This document shows, piece by piece, positions 1 through 12,475 of a stretch of 64,000 nt of DNA (position 1 is its first letter; each line of letters starts with the position of its first letter). The stretch spans positions 55,180,020 to 55,244,019 of the forward strand of contig OX578153.1 in NCBI GenBank assembly GCA_951213105.1, written 5' to 3'. The notes under the pieces are model-generated. The model was given only the letters and a program-made list of their open reading frames with translations, was not told where the DNA came from and searched no databases. The DNA is from Amaurobius ferox. Lineage: Eukaryota; Arthropoda; Arachnida; Araneae; Amaurobiidae. The position numbers were made by a program, and so were the translations under genes.

Positions 1-936
1 ACTAGCAGATATATATCTATCTAAATACGAAAGAGGCACTCATATCCTATCGGAAATGCCCTACTTCCGTTATGTCGATGATGTGATAATTGGGGGCTAT
101 GAAAACACCCCATGTTTTGACTTTTCATTCTACCCCAGCGAATTGGACCTTATTGAAAATCCAGCGTGTGAGGACGGATCGGTAAAATTCTTGGATTTAG
201 CTATCAAAAAACACAAGAAATATGGAATATACACAGTGTTACACGACAAAAGAGATTCATATAGGATCAAGGTAAATCATATTATCGATTGGAATTCAAA
301 CCTTGCAAAGTATGTCTTCAGAAATATAGTGATTGGACATTTTAGAAGAAACCAAAATTATAATACTTTTAGGAAAGACTGCATTTGCAAATGTAAAAAA
401 TTTGCAGATGAAGCTATAAAAAGAAATTATCCAGTCAATTTTGTACAACATTATTACAAATCCTTTTTTAAAGAAAATTTGTAATCTGATTGTTGATATA
501 GAGATTTAATATTCATGACTGCGTAACTATTATCCTGATATTTCTCTGCGCATGAGCAACTTTACTTATATAAAGAGACGTTCCATCGGGTTGGACTAGC
601 GGATGTTTCTTCTTCATGGATTCGTTTACTTCTTTGGTTCTGAGTCTGTTCTGGTGCTTTTATTTTCGCACATTTGGGAGGCTGACCATGGAATTATGTT
701 GGTTCCGTGAGCGTTACCCGGGTTGTAAAAGCTGCTTTAAGCGGGAAAGGGGTGTCGCAATCCACCCCTACCATTCTTATGTAATTCATATGGTCACTCC
801 CGTTCTTTTCTACTTTCATTCATGTATTCTACTAGGGAATTTGAGCAGCATTTGCGCCTCCTCCTTTGTAGTGAATAGTTCTTTAATTTCAGGCTTATTT
901 GGGATATATCCTATTTTGTCTCACTTTATTGTAATA

Positions 937-981
<45 letters not shown>

Positions 982-1015
982 TATATATATATATATTACG
1001 TATTATACATAAATA
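1..1015 (+). mobile_element. Retroelement copy 1: RT C-terminus plus 3' tail ending in (TA)n
   Basis: The window opens inside a retroelement. The reverse transcriptase frame is open from base 2 to the stop at 482-484. About 450 bp of non-coding tail follow and end in a (TA)n tract at roughly 937-1000. The tail (about 640-930) matches, in inverse orientation, the tail at 47,311-47,600 of a second copy, which also ends in (TA)n. The shared boundary supports (TA)n as the 3' terminus of the family. The family looks like a Penelope-like or unclassified non-LTR lineage. I see no endonuclease in the part present, so the class stays open. Confidence 0.7.
2..484 (+). CDS. Reverse transcriptase, C-terminal part (YVDD box), partial at window edge
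   Basis: An RNA-directed DNA polymerase fragment that would copy the element's RNA during retrotransposition. The frame continues upstream of the first ATG (56) to the window edge, reading LADIYLSKYERG before it. The catalytic box FRYVDDVIIG lies at about bases 68-97. Downstream come YPSELDLIE, KFLDLAIKKH and LHDKRDSY. This order (FRY[IV]DD, YP.EL.L, [FY]LD, DKRD) is typical of an RT family common in arthropod and mollusc genomes. There are no internal stops in the 160 visible codons, so this copy is young or preserved. The frame ends in FFKENL without a visible GIY-YIG endonuclease. A near-identical partner sits inverted at 47.8-48.2 kb. Class assignment (Penelope-like versus other) is inference. 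Confidence 0.75.
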   Translation, partial: LADIYLSKYERGTHILSEMPYFRYVDDVIIGGYENTPCFDFSFYPSELDLIENPACEDGSVKFLDLAIKKHKKYGIYTVLHDKRDSYRIKVNHIIDWNSNLAKYVFRNIVIGHFRRNQNYNTFRKDCICKCKKFADEAIKRNYPVNFVQHYYKSFFKENL

Positions 1016-1016
1016 T
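937..1016. repeat. (TA)n microsatellite at retroelement 3' end
   Basis: An alternating TA tract, interrupted once by GC, lies directly at the 3' limit of retroelement copy 1. Copy 2 at 47,258-47,312 ends in the same type of tract, so it probably derives from the element's tail rather than from chance. Confidence 0.8.
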
Positions 1017-1019
1017 ATG

Positions 1020-1377
1020 ATGAAGCAGTTTTGCAATTGGAACTATGGGTCTACGAATGACGATTCAAAAAATTTTCCACTGTTCATTTGGACTCATTAT
1101 TGTATCCTGAGGGTACACTCATGATTCCAGATGTTATGTCATAACAATATGTTTCTTAAAAAATATGCATTTCTAGGTCAAATCCTTCCCTTTATTTAAG
1201 CCAAAAATCTAAACAGAAACCATTGCATTCCAAATAGTAAATTTTTTAAAATCATTGAGTTACGAAAATGTTCTGCTATTTTAACTTAACGTCTTAATTC
1301 AGCATAATTTAATCATAAAAAATTGGCGAAAAATTTGGCGCTAAATTGCGGACTTTTTAAATATCGCCAAATTAATG
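1020..1377. other. Non-coding AT-rich spacer
   Basis: I see no coding or RNA feature in this stretch. Near its right end (1,320-1,377) it carries GGCGCTAAATT and GCCAAATTAATG motifs. Related GCGCTAAATTAGCC and GCCAAATTAACG motifs occur just right of the Foldback element at 12.5 and 12.9 kb, so the element seems to have landed in an older repeat. Confidence 0.5.
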
Positions 1378-1384
1378 AAAAAGT
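1378..1384. repeat. Left target-site duplication AAAAAGT of Foldback element
   Basis: AAAAAGT immediately precedes the terminus CAGGTGC. The same 7 bp immediately follow the inverted terminus GCACCTG at 12,476-12,482. Confidence 0.8.
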
Positions 1385-4300
1385 CAGGTGCATTTCACCA
1401 GCCCGCCGACTTTCGAATTCAGGAATTTCGACTATGCCATTCGTTTGTACTTCGTTAGTACCGGTTAGTACCGAGATATTTTCGTTAGTACCGCTTCCGG
1501 TACAAAATTATAGCCATTTCAAAAATGCGGGCTGGTGAAATGCGAGCCCGCCGACTTTCGAATTCAGGAATTTCGACTATGCCATTCGTTTGTACTTCGT
1601 TAGTACCGGTTAGTACCGAGATATTTTCGTTAGTACCGCTTCCGGTACAAAATTATAGCCATTTCAAAAATGCGGGCTGGTGAAATGCGAGCCCGCCGAC
1701 TTTCGAATTCAGGAATTTCGACTATGCCATTCGTTTGTACTTCGTTAGTACCGGTTAGTACCGAGATATTTTCGTTAGTACCGCTTCCGGTACAAAATTA
1801 TAGCCATTTCAAAAATGCGGGCTGGTGAAATGCGAGCCCGCCGACTTTCGAATTCAGGAATTTCGACTATGCCATTCGTTTGTACTTCGTTAGTACCGGT
1901 TAGTACCGAGATATTTTCGTTAGTACCGCTTCCGGTACAAAATTATAGCCATTTCAAAAATGCGGGCTGGTGAAATGCGAGCCCGCCGACTTTCGAATTC
2001 AGGAATTTCGACTATGCCATTCGTTTGTACTTCGTTAGTACCGGTTAGTACCGAGATATTTTCGTTAGTACCGCTTCCGGTACAAAATTATAGCCATTTC
2101 AAAAATGCGGGCTGGTGAAATGCGAGCCCGCCGACTTTCGAATTCAGGAATTTCGACTATGCCATTCGTTTGTACTTGGTTAGTACCGGTTAGTACCGAG
2201 ATATTTTCGTTAGTACCGCTTCCGGTACAAAATTATAGCCATTTCAAAATGCGGGCTGGTGAAATGCGAGCCCGCCGACTTTCGAATTCAGGAATTTCGA
2301 CTATGCCATTAGTTTGTACTTCGTTAGTACCGGTTAGTACCGAGATATTTTCGTTAGTACCGCTTCCGGTACAAAATTATAGCCATTTCAAAAATGCGGG
2401 CTGGTGAAATGCGAGCCCGCCGACTTTCGAATTCAGGAATTTCGACTATGCCATTCGTTTGTACTTCGTTAGTACCGGTTAGTACCGAGATATTTTCGTT
2501 AGTACCGCTTCCGGTACAAAATTATAGCCATTTCAAAAATGCGGGCTGGTGAAATGCGAGCCCGCCGACTTTCGAATTCAGGAATTTCGACTATGCCATT
2601 CGTTTGTACTTCGTTAGTACCGGTTAGTACCGAGATATTTTCGTTAGTACCGCTTCCGGTACAAAATTATAGCCATTTCAAAAATGCGGGCTGGTGAAAT
2701 GCGAGCCCGCCGACTTTCGAATTCAGGAATTTCGACTATGCCATTCGTTTGTACTTCGTTAGTACCGGTTAGTACCGAGATATTTTCGTTAGTACCGCTT
2801 CCGGTACAAAATTATAGCCATTTAAAAAATGCGGGCTGGTGAAATGCGAGCCCGCCGACTTTCGAATTCAGGAATTTCGACTATGCCATTCGTTTGTACT
2901 TCGTTAGTACCGGTTAGTACCGAGATATTTTCGTTAGTACCGCTTCCGGTACAAAATTATAGCCATTTCAAAAATGCGGGCTGGTGAAATGCGAGCCCGC
3001 CGACTTTCGAATTCAGGAATTTCGACTATGCCATTCGTTTGTACTTCGTTAGTACCGGTTAGTACCGAGATATTTTCGTTAGTACCGCTTCCGGTACAAA
3101 ATTATAGCCATTTCAAAAATGCGGGCTGGTGAAATGCGAGCCCGCCGACTTTCGAATTCAGGAATTTCGACTACGCCATTCGTTTGTACTTCGTTAGTAC
3201 CGGTTAGTACCGAGATATTTTCGTTAGTACCGCTTCCGGTACAAAATTATAGCCATTTCAAAAATGCGGGCTGGTGAAATGCGAGCCCGCCGACTTTCGA
3301 ATTCAGGAATTTCGACTATGCCATTCGTTTGTACTTCGTTAGTACCGGTTAGTACCGAGATATTTTCGTTAGTACCGCTTCCGGTACAAAATTATAGCCA
3401 TTTCAAAAATGCGGGCTGGTGAAATGCGAGCCCGCCGACTTTCGAATTCAGGAATTTCGACTATGCCATTCGTTTGTACTTGGTTAGTACCGGTTAGTAC
3501 CGAGATATTTTCGTTAGTACCGCTTCCGGTACAAAATTATAGCCATTTCAAAATGCGGGCTGGTGAAATGCGAGCCCGCCGACTTTCGAATTCAGGAATT
3601 TCGACTATGCCATTAGTTTGTACTTCGTTAGTACCGGTTAGTACCGAGATATTTTCGTTAGTACCGCTTCCGGTACAAAATTATAGCCATTTCAAAAATG
3701 CGGGCTGGTGAAATGCGAGCCCGCCGACTTTCGAATTCAGGAATTTCGACTATGCCATTCGTTTGTACTTCGTTAGTACCGGTTAGTACCGAGATATTTT
3801 CGTTAGTACCGCTTCCGGTACAAAATTATAGCCATTTCAAAAATGCGGGCTGGTGAAATGCGAGCCCGCCGACTTTCGAATTCAGGAATTTCGACTATGC
3901 CATTCGTTTGTACTTCGTTAGTACCGGTTAGTACCGAGATATTTTCGTTAGTACCGCTTCCGGTACAAAATTATAGCCATTTCAAAAATGCGGGCTGGTG
4001 AAATGCGAGCCCGCCGACTTTCGAATTCAGGAATTTCGACTATGCCATTCGTTTGTACTTCGTTAGTACCGGTTAGTACCGAGATATTTTCGTTAGTACC
4101 GCTTCCGGTACAAAATTATAGCCATTTCAAAAATGCGGGCTGGTGAAATGCGAGCCCGCCGACTTTCGAATTCAGGAATTTCGACTATGCCATTCGTTTG
4201 TACTTGGTTAGTACCGGTTAGTACCGAGATATTTTCGTTAGTACCGCTTCCGGTACAAAATTATAGCCATTTCAAAAATGCGGGCTGGTGAAATGCGAGC

Positions 4301-6165
4301 CCGCCGACTTTCGAATTCAGGAATTTCGACTATGCCATTCGTTTGTACTTGGTTAGTACCGGTTAGTACCGAGATATTTTCGTTAGTACCGCTTCCGGTA
4401 CAAAATTATAGCCATTTCAAAATGCGGGCTGGTGAAATGCGAGCCCGCCGACTTTCGAATTCAGGAATTTCGACTATGCCATTAGTTTGTACTTCGTTAG
4501 TACCGGTTAGTACCGAGATATTTTCGTTAGTACCGCTTCCGGTACAAAATTATAGCCATTTCAAAAATGCGGGCTGGTGAAATGCGAGCCCGCCGACTTT
4601 CGAATTCAGGAATTTCGACTATGCCATTCGTTTGTACTTCGTTAGTACCGGTTAGTACCGAGATATTTTCGTTAGTACCGCTTCCGGTACAAAATTATAG
4701 CCATTTCAAAAATGCGGGCTGGTGAAATGCGAGCCCGCCGACTTTCGAATTCAGGAATTTCGACTATGCCATTCATTTGTACTTCGTTAGTACCGGTTAG
4801 TACCGAGATATTTTCGTTAGTACCGCTTCCGGTACAAAATTATAGCCATTTCAAAAATGCGGGCTGGTGAAATGCGAGCCCGCCGACTTTCGAATTCAGG
4901 AATTTCGACTATGCCATTCGTTTGTACTTCGTTAGTACCGGTTAGTACCGAGATATTTTCGTTAGTACCGCTTCCGGTACAAAATTATAGCCATTTCAAA
5001 AATGCGGGCTGGTGAAATGCGAGCCCGCCGACTTTCGAATTCAGGAATTTCGACTATGCCATTCGTTTGTACTTCGTTAGTACCGGTTAGTACCGAGATA
5101 TTTTCGTTAGTACCGCTTCCGGTACAAAATTATAGCCATTTCAAAAATGCGGGCTGGTGAAATGCGAGCCCGCCGACTTTCGAATTCAGGAATTTCGACT
5201 ATGCCATTCGTTTGTACTTGGTTAGTACCGGTTAGTACCGAGATATTTTCGTTAGTACCGCTTCCGGTACAAAATTATAGCCATTTCAAAATGCGGGCTG
5301 GTGAAATGCGAGCCCGCCGACTTTCGAATTCAGGAATTTCGACTATGCCATTAGTTTGTACTTCGTTAGTACCGGTTAGTACCGAGATATTTTCGTTAGT
5401 ACCGCTTCCGGTACAAAATTATAGCCATTTCAAAAATGCGGGCTGGTGAAATGCGAGCCCGCCGACTTTCGAATTCAGGAATTTCGACTATGCCATTCGT
5501 TTGTACTTCGTTAGTACCGGTTAGTACCGAGATATTTTCGTTAGTACCGCTTCCGGTACAAAATTATAGCCATTTCAAAAATGCGGGCTGGTGAAATGCG
5601 AGCCCGCCGACTTTCGAATTCAGGAATTTCGACTATGCCATTCGTTTGTACTTCGTTAGTACCGGTTAGTACCGAGATATTTTCGTTAGTACCGCTTCCG
5701 GTACAAAATTATAGCCATTTCAAAAATGCGGGCTGGTGAAATGCGAGCCCACCGACTTTCGAATTCAGGAATTTCGACTATGCCATTCGTTTGTACTTCG
5801 TTAGTACCGGTTAGTACCGAGATATTTTCGTTAGTACCGCTTCCGGTACAAAATTATAGCCATTTCAAAAATGCGGGCTGGTGAAATGCGAGCCCGCCGA
5901 CTTTCGAATTCAGGAATTTCGACTATGCCATTCGTTTGTACTTCGTTAGTACCGGTTAGTACCGAGATATTTTCGTTAGTACCGCTTCCGGTACAAAATT
6001 ATAGCCATTTCAAAAATGCGGGCTGGTGAAATGCGAGCCCGCCGACTTTCGAATTCAGAAATTTCGACTATGCCATTCGTTTGTACTTCGTTAGTACCGG
6101 TTAGTACCGAGATAGTTTCGTTAGTACCGCTTCCGGTACAAAATTAAAGCAATTTCAAATTGGCT
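1385..6165 (+). repeat. Left arm: about 33 tandem copies of a 145-bp unit
   Basis: The GCGGGCTGG start recurs at 1527, 1672, 1817 and so on to 6018. This is 31 steps of 145 bp minus four single-base deletions (31 x 145 - 4 = 4,491). Each unit begins with a hairpin-capable GCGGGCT...AGCCCGC (7-bp stem, 11-base loop). It then carries three copies of the decamer GTTAGTACCG and an inverted CCGGTAC. Copies are almost identical except for a recurrent variant pair: one unit with TTGGTTAG, a lost A, then a unit with ATTAGTTTG. Apparent reading frames in the array are by-products of the 145-bp periodicity. Confidence 0.95.
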
Positions 6166-6670
6166 GGCTGGAGAAACAGGATTTTACCATTTTAAATATT
6201 TCAACTATGAAATTTTTAAATTCTGACTATGACATACTTTAATACTTCGTTAGTACTGGTTAGTACCGAGATATTTTCGTCAGTACCGTTTCCGGTACAA
6301 ATTTACAGCAATTTCAAAATGGCTGAGTGTTGAAATGCGAACCGCACAAGTATGCAATTTCTAAATTTCGACTCTGCCATTCGTTTGTACTTCGTTAGTA
6401 CCGCTTCCGGTACAAAGTTATGGCAATTTCAAAATGGCGGGCTGGGGAATTGCGAGCCCGCCGACTTCAGAATTCAGAAATTGTCATTCGTTTGTACTTC
6501 GCTAGTACCGGTTAGTACCGAGATAGTTCTGCTTCGGATACAAATTTATGGCAATTTCAATATTGCGGGCTGGTAAATACGAGCCGTACAAGTATGCAAT
6601 TTCTAAGTTTCAAGTACCAAGATATTTTTGTTAATACCGCTTTCGGTACATAAATATTGCCATTTCAAAA
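6165..6670 (+). repeat. Diverged, shortened satellite units at inner edge of left arm
   Basis: About four degenerate versions of the 145-bp unit remain recognisable from TTCGTTAGTACCG, CGGTACAAA and GCGGGCTGG motifs. They are spaced irregularly and contain substitutions and deletions. They look like older units left behind at the inner edge while the outer array was homogenised. Confidence 0.8.
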
Positions 6671-7835
6671 TAGAGGGGAGGGAGTGTCACCGTAATAACT
6701 TTTTCAGATATTAAAATTGCAAGAAAAAAATGCATGAATAATATTTTAAATTGCAATTCCTGAATTCTGTCAAATTGGCAAACCTCAGCCAAAGTTGGTA
6801 AACTTTATTCGTAGCGAAAATGGAAACATAAACATTGTCTGGTATGTTTGATTGTCGTCTGATTATTATTATTTACTCTGTAATTAGGACATACTCATCC
6901 TTGCGGGCAATGAAAATAAACTCTTCCAGTCTCGGATATAAACATTCTTATTGGCATTTTTTAATCTTTGCTGTCTAATATGTTGCTAAAATATATTTTT
7001 ATTTTTTGTTATGTCATTTACTGAACATAATGTTTAAAAACACACTGAAAAAAGTTTGTTTTCTATTACAGATATTTCTAGAGTGCATCCCCTATTTCCC
7101 CTAAGCATATCTACAACGCACCCTACTAGTTTGGGAAACTCTGATCTATAGTATTAAAACGCGCATATAAATAATCATGGTAACTAATTTAAGCATGAAT
7201 GCAAATAACTAGGATTTCAAATGCGATTTGTTGGTTTGTAGAAACACTGCAATAAATAAAAGTATGTTTTGATTGGGATATGCAGGTTTTTAGGTAAATA
7301 CATAAATTTCGAAAAATTAAAAGCAATACATTTAAAATTTTTGCAATTAACCGTCAACATGTCACTAGGCTTACACCATTTGCTTTAAATTTGAATTCTT
7401 TTGGTACAAAGAACGTACACGGCACGATCTACAAAATGCTAGATAACAAATCTACCTGGAGAATTTCCAAAGCGGAGAAAGAACAAGTACCTGTAGAATA
7501 GATTAATGTCAACAATAAATGGACATTCAGAATTGTATCGTGTTGTATCACTTGAACCACGAAGGTAATACTTAATTTCCAGAAGAAAATTCGTAAAATA
7601 AAAGAGGAAACTTAAGAGGAAGAAAAACGGACAGAGGAATGAAACTATGACCTAAGTGCCGAATGATGAAATATAAGGGGATAACCGGTATCGGACTATA
7701 TGGGAGTAACAACATTAACTAACTTAAAACAAGAGAAAAAATTATTGTAAAAATACTTGTGAATAAAAATCTCAGATCAAATTTCGAAAGCTAAATGAAC
7801 TTCATAAAATGAGTTTAATCAACAGAACAAACTAT
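6671..7835. other. Foldback interior, non-coding
   Basis: AT-rich sequence with no convincing reading frame, RNA gene or repeat on either strand. I could not find transposase motifs here. Confidence 0.5.
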
Positions 7836-7840
7836 AGATG

Positions 7841-8285
7841 AAACAAGAAAGATCAATCATGCTTAAAGTATTGATTATGAAACACTTTCTAACTTCAATG
7901 CAATTTTATTTAAACAAGTGTAAAATGAAATACATTCCTCTGTAATATTTTAAAACTCCTCACAATACTACATTAATTTATTATATTTGAAAACTTAAAC
8001 CTTCATCGAAAAAAAATGAACTTCATTCAAATGACGGCATTGATATATAAATCGCCTGGCTCAAACATCTCTAAAATGCGATACATTCCTCGGTAATATT
8101 TTTAAAACTATCATAATACTACGATAATTTATTATATTTGAAAACTTCTTCGAAAACAACTGAAATCCATTCAAATGACGTCATAGAAAAAATAACACAC
8201 CTGGTTCTCTGTAAAACAGCATTTCATTCATAACATTTTCCCATTCATTTCATTCATCACAATACTATAATAATTTATTTTATTT
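7841..8285 (-). repeat. Inverted copy of the sequence upstream of the IR gene (partner 18,048-18,495)
   Basis: This segment, read in reverse complement, matches 18,048-18,495 over its length. Shared landmarks are GAAAGATCAATCAT, the TTTAATTCAA-like start, three internal CATTCCTC.GTAATATTTT motifs, AAATGACGTCAT and CATCACAATACTATAATAAT. Both copies contain 2-3 internal units of about 170-185 bp. The segment therefore belongs to a dispersed repeat family, not to a private promoter of the IR gene. Confidence 0.8.
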
Positions 8286-8389
8286 AAAAATTAAGATCAT
8301 GGAGCTACAAGTAATTAAACTCTATGCTTAAAACTTCATCGAAAAAAATCGTCCTTCTCTTTGTAAAATCAATGATTCATGCATATCAG

Positions 8390-9480
8390 CTATGCAGACA
8401 TCTGATGCATTTGTAATATTTTTAGATAGTTGACACGTTATAACTTTTTGTTGAGCTGTATATGTTTCCCAAATATTAGTTATGTTAGTTAAACATAAGA
8501 AATTAATCTGATATATCTGTAATATTATTAGATAGTTGATATTTTATAACTTGTTGTTTTCCGGCTATATGTTTTTCCCAATATTAGTTATGTTAGTTAT
8601 ACATAAGAAATAAATCTGATACATTTGTAATATTTTCAGATGGTTGATGCTTTATAATTTTTTGTTCTTGAGAAATATTTTTTCCCCAAAATTAGGTATG
8701 TTATACATAAGAAATAAATCTGATACATTCGTAATATTTTTAGATAGTTGATATGTTATAACTTTTTGGTTTCGAACTACATGCTTTTCGCAATATTAGT
8801 TATGTTAGTTATACATAAGGGAAAAATACTGATACATTAGATAAGATATTTGATGTTTTATAACTTTTTGTTCTTCAGAAATATATTTTTCTTAGTATTA
8901 GGTATGTTATGCATAATGAAATCTGATACATTCGTAATATTTCGGATAGTTAATATTTTATAACTTTTTGTTTTTGAGCTATATGCTTTTCAAATATTAG
9001 TTATATATAAGAAATAAATCTGATATATTTGTGATATTTTTAACTAGTTAATATTTTATAACTTGTTGTTTTTCAGCTATATGTTTTTCCCAATATTAGT
9101 TATGTTAGTTATACATAAGAAATAAATCTGATACATTTGTAATATATATTTTCAGATTGTTGATGTTTTATAATTTTTTGTTCTTGAGAAATATCTTTTT
9201 CCCAAAATTAGGTATGTTATACATAAGAAATAAATCTAGTCTATCTGTAATATTTCTAAAGATTTGATGTTTTATGGCTTTTTGTTCTTGGAAAATATTT
9301 TTTTCCCAGTATTATGTATGCTATACATGAAAGAGAAATCTGATACATTAGTAATATTTTTAGATAGTTGATATTTTTTAACTTTTTGTTTTTGAGCTAT
9401 ATATTTTTCTCAATATTAGTTATGTTAGTTATACATAAAAAATAAATCTGATACATTTGTAATATTTTCTGATTGTTGAT
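8390..9480 (+). repeat. Minisatellite, ~105-bp unit, about 10-11 copies
   Basis: The phrase AATCTGATACATTTGTAATA recurs at roughly 8510, 8610, 8713, 8920, 9014, 9122 and 9440, with related versions between. It is followed each time by a TTGATGTTTTATAACTTTTTG-type block (two similar forms alternate) and by TTAGTTATGTTAGTTATACAT. The spacing is about 100-110 bp. Units are moderately diverged. Confidence 0.85.
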
Positions 9481-11019
9481 GTTTATTCTGTTTCTATTAC
9501 ACTCTTTTCCATTTTATTTTTCTATTCCATTTCATTTTTCTATTCCATTTCATTATTCTTTGTTGTGGTTCATCTTTTTACCCCATATTTTGTGTCGTTC
9601 ACGTTTAAGTAACGTAGAAGAAGGTGCTGGCTCAGAATTGGAAATGTACAATTATGTTTGTGAAAGAAAACGAGAAACCTCTTAAAGACATATTGCTCGT
9701 GGGCTCTGCTGCTGGTTTCATCACCAAGAAAACAAACTGCTGCACCGAATTTCACGATTTCTTGAAATTTTGTGGGTAGTCAAATAGTAATCTCACTTAA
9801 AATGTTGTCCATGTTTCGAATTTCTAGGAGCAGAGGTAGTCTGATATTAATAAAATATATGTTATGGATAGCACACGGCTTTCCCTATACAATGCAAGGA
9901 ATTGACTTCTTTCGCAGTCAAAAAATGATGTATAGGATCGAAGGCACAATGTTTTTAACGTTGAATTGTATATTGGGCGCTTTTCCGGATAACAATATGT
10001 AAAACTATTTCAATGTATCCATTTAACTTATATATTTAGCTCAACGCTAAACCGACAATTATCAATAACAATAGCATCCGCAATACGCAAAAAAGTCTAT
10101 ATATATTTTATAATTAATTCATTAATTTGATATCATATCTATAACTTAGCGACATTTTTGCAATTTTTATGCCAAATTTATCCAAATTTATACCAAATAT
10201 ATTTTTCAAAATTAGTTGCCAAGCCTTACAGACAGACGGAGAGAAGAGCATTTATTGTATATAAACGACTATAGGCGAATGGTTGGTTAGACGACGATAT
10301 ACAAAACTATTACACAAAATATCTTTCAGTGAGTGAAACGAACTAGATCCATGAGAATGGTGTTAACAAATTTATAGCGTAATATTACATATCAAAAGCG
10401 AACATATTTCACAATAATTAATGTATTTCTTTTGTTTTACAGTTTGTGCTAATCGTTTTTTAGTGAAAAAAATTGCATTAGAAAGAATATTTACGTAACA
10501 ATACTGAAGGCTCTTATTTTTGATGAATTTTCACAATTTCATTCGAAATTTTCGAATGGGGGGGGGGGTTCTGAACATTCAATTACGTTTAAAATCAAAA
10601 GGTTTCCAGTATTCACTTATTTTAATTTTGTACCAAATTTCGTTCGAAGTGCCACATTCGTTCGAGAGACATCGTCTCCGAACACACACTCACAGATAAG
10701 TCTCGCAGATACACACACACAGATATCACATCAATAACGTTCGATTCGACTTCAGGGATACACTGAAACGTGTTCATCCGTTGTAAACTCGAATTCAAAT
10801 TTTCTACCCCATAACCATACTTCCCCAATACATTAAAGTATGTATCTGGGGAAAGTAAAAACGAAGGTTTTACATATAAATAGCATCATGTACACAGAAT
10901 ATTTTCTGCACATAATTGGAAGAAAATTATACCATGTTGCTTAGTAACGGAATTAAATCGAATGCATATAAACGTCATACCATTTTTATTAAATATTTTC
11001 AGATTTAAATAATAATCGA
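9481..11019. other. Foldback interior, non-coding, with poly-G run
   Basis: No recognisable gene. Short open frames at 9,473-9,685 and 9,772-10,002 have no family resemblance I can name. A G11 run lies at 10,558-10,568, and a short CA-rich tract (ACACACACAC-like) lies near 10,680-10,725. Confidence 0.45.
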
Positions 11020-12475
11020 AACTTAGAAATTGCATAATTGTCCGGCTCCCATTTCCCCTGCCTGCCATTTTGAAATTGCTGTAAATTTGTATCGGTAATA
11101 ACCTGCACTAACGAAGTAATAGCGAATGTCATAATCGAAATTTAGAAATTGCTTACCTGTTCCGGCTCGTATTCCCCAGCACACCACTTTGAAATTGCTA
11201 CAAATGTGTACCGAAAACGGTACTAACAAAAATATTTCGGTACTAACGAAGAACAAACGAATGGCATAGTCGAAATTTCTGAATTCGAAAGTCGGGGGGC
11301 TCGCATTTCACCAGCCCGCATTTTTGAAATGGCTATAATTTTGTACCGGAAGCGGTACTAACGAAAATATCTCGGTACTAACCGGTACTAACGAAGTACA
11401 AACTAATGGCATAGTCGAAATTCCTGAATTCGAAAGTCGGCGGGCTCGCATTTCACCAGCCCGCATTTTGAAATGGCTATAATTTTGTACCGGAAGCGGT
11501 ACTAACGAAAATATCTCGGTACTAACCGGTACTAACGAAGTACAAACTAATGGCATAGTCGAAATTCCTGAATTCGAAAGTCGGCGGGCTCGCATTTCAC
11601 CAGCTCGCATTTTTGAAATGGCTATAATTTTGTACCGGAAGCGGTACTAACGAAAATATCTCGGTACTAACCGGTACTAACGAAGTACAAACGAATGGCA
11701 TAGTCGAAATTCCTGAATTCGAAAGTCGGCGGGCTCGCATTTCACCAGCCCGCATTTTTGAAATGGCTATAATTTTGTACCGGAAGCGGTACTAACGAAA
11801 ATATCTCGGTACTAACCGGTACTAACGAAGTACAAACGAATGGCATAGTCGAAATTCCTGAATTCGAAAGTCGGCGGGCTCGCATTTCACCAGCCCGCAT
11901 TTTTGAAATGGCTATAATTTTGTACCGGAAGCGGTACTAACGAAAATATCTCGGTACTAACCGGTACTAACGAAGTACAAACGAATGGCATAGTCGAAAT
12001 TCCTGAATTCGAAAGTCGGCGGGCTCGCATTTCACCAGCCCGCATTTTTGAAATGGCTATAATTTTGTACCGGAAGCGGTACTAACGAAAATATCTCGGT
12101 ACTAACCGGTACTAACGAAGTACAAACGAATGGCATAGTCGAAATTCCTGAATTCGAAAGTCGGCGGGCTCGCATTTCACCAGCCCGCATTTTTGAAATG
12201 GCTATAATTTTGTACCGGAAGCGGTACTAACGAAAATATCTCGGTACTAACCGGTACTAACGAAGTACAAACGAATGGCATAGTCGAAATTCCTGAATTC
12301 GAAAGTCGGCGGGATCGCATTTCACCAGCCCGCATTTTTGAAATTGCTATAATTTTGTACCGGAAGCGGTACTAACGAAAATATCTCGGTACTAACCGGT
12401 ACTAACGAAGTACAAACGAATGGCATAGTCGAAATTCGTGAATTCGAAAGTCGGCGGGCTGGTGAAATGCACCTG
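11020..12475 (-). repeat. Right arm: inverted 145-bp satellite units (about 8 good, 2 diverged)
   Basis: This is the reverse complement of the left-arm unit, with GCGGGCTCGC-type boundaries at about 11,286, 11,437, 11,583, 11,727, 11,872, 12,017, 12,162 and 12,307. The inner 11,020-11,285 part is diverged. One junction near 11,463 carries the same single-base loss, next to an ATTAG variant unit, that recurs in the left arm. The arms therefore share sequence by exchange or common descent. The terminal unit reads into GCACCTG at 12,469-12,475. Confidence 0.93.

Larger units (their letters stand above)
1385..12475. mobile_element. Foldback-type DNA transposon (11.1 kb) with satellite-like inverted arms, non-autonomous
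   Basis: The element starts CAGGTGCATTTCACCAGCCC and ends with its exact inverse. The first ~70 bp of each end match with one visible mismatch, and AAAAAGT is duplicated outside. Both arms are built from the same 145-bp unit in opposite orientation: about 33 copies on the left (1,385-6,165) and 8 on the right (11,286-12,475). More diverged units lie inward (6,165-6,670 and 11,020-11,285). The interior (6.7-11.0 kb) has no transposase-like frame. Foldback elements with long, internally repeated inverted arms are known. Galileo, a Foldback-like member of the P superfamily, makes 7-bp duplications, which fits, but the superfamily here is inference because no transposase is present. Confidence 0.8.

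Noticed and set aside
1385..6165. CRISPR array
   Set aside because: Units are 145 bp with no alternation of short conserved repeats and unique spacers, and the setting is eukaryotic.
1323..6576. A series of ~100-codon open frames with identical peptides (1.3-6.6 kb, and 11.3-11.6 kb on the minus strand)
   Set aside because: They exist only where single-base losses or substitutions change the phase of the 145-bp satellite unit. They repeat exactly with the array and have no independent coding signal.
9473..10002. Possible gene inside the Foldback element
   Set aside because: Short frames with no family resemblance, no shared frame across the region and no transposase motif.
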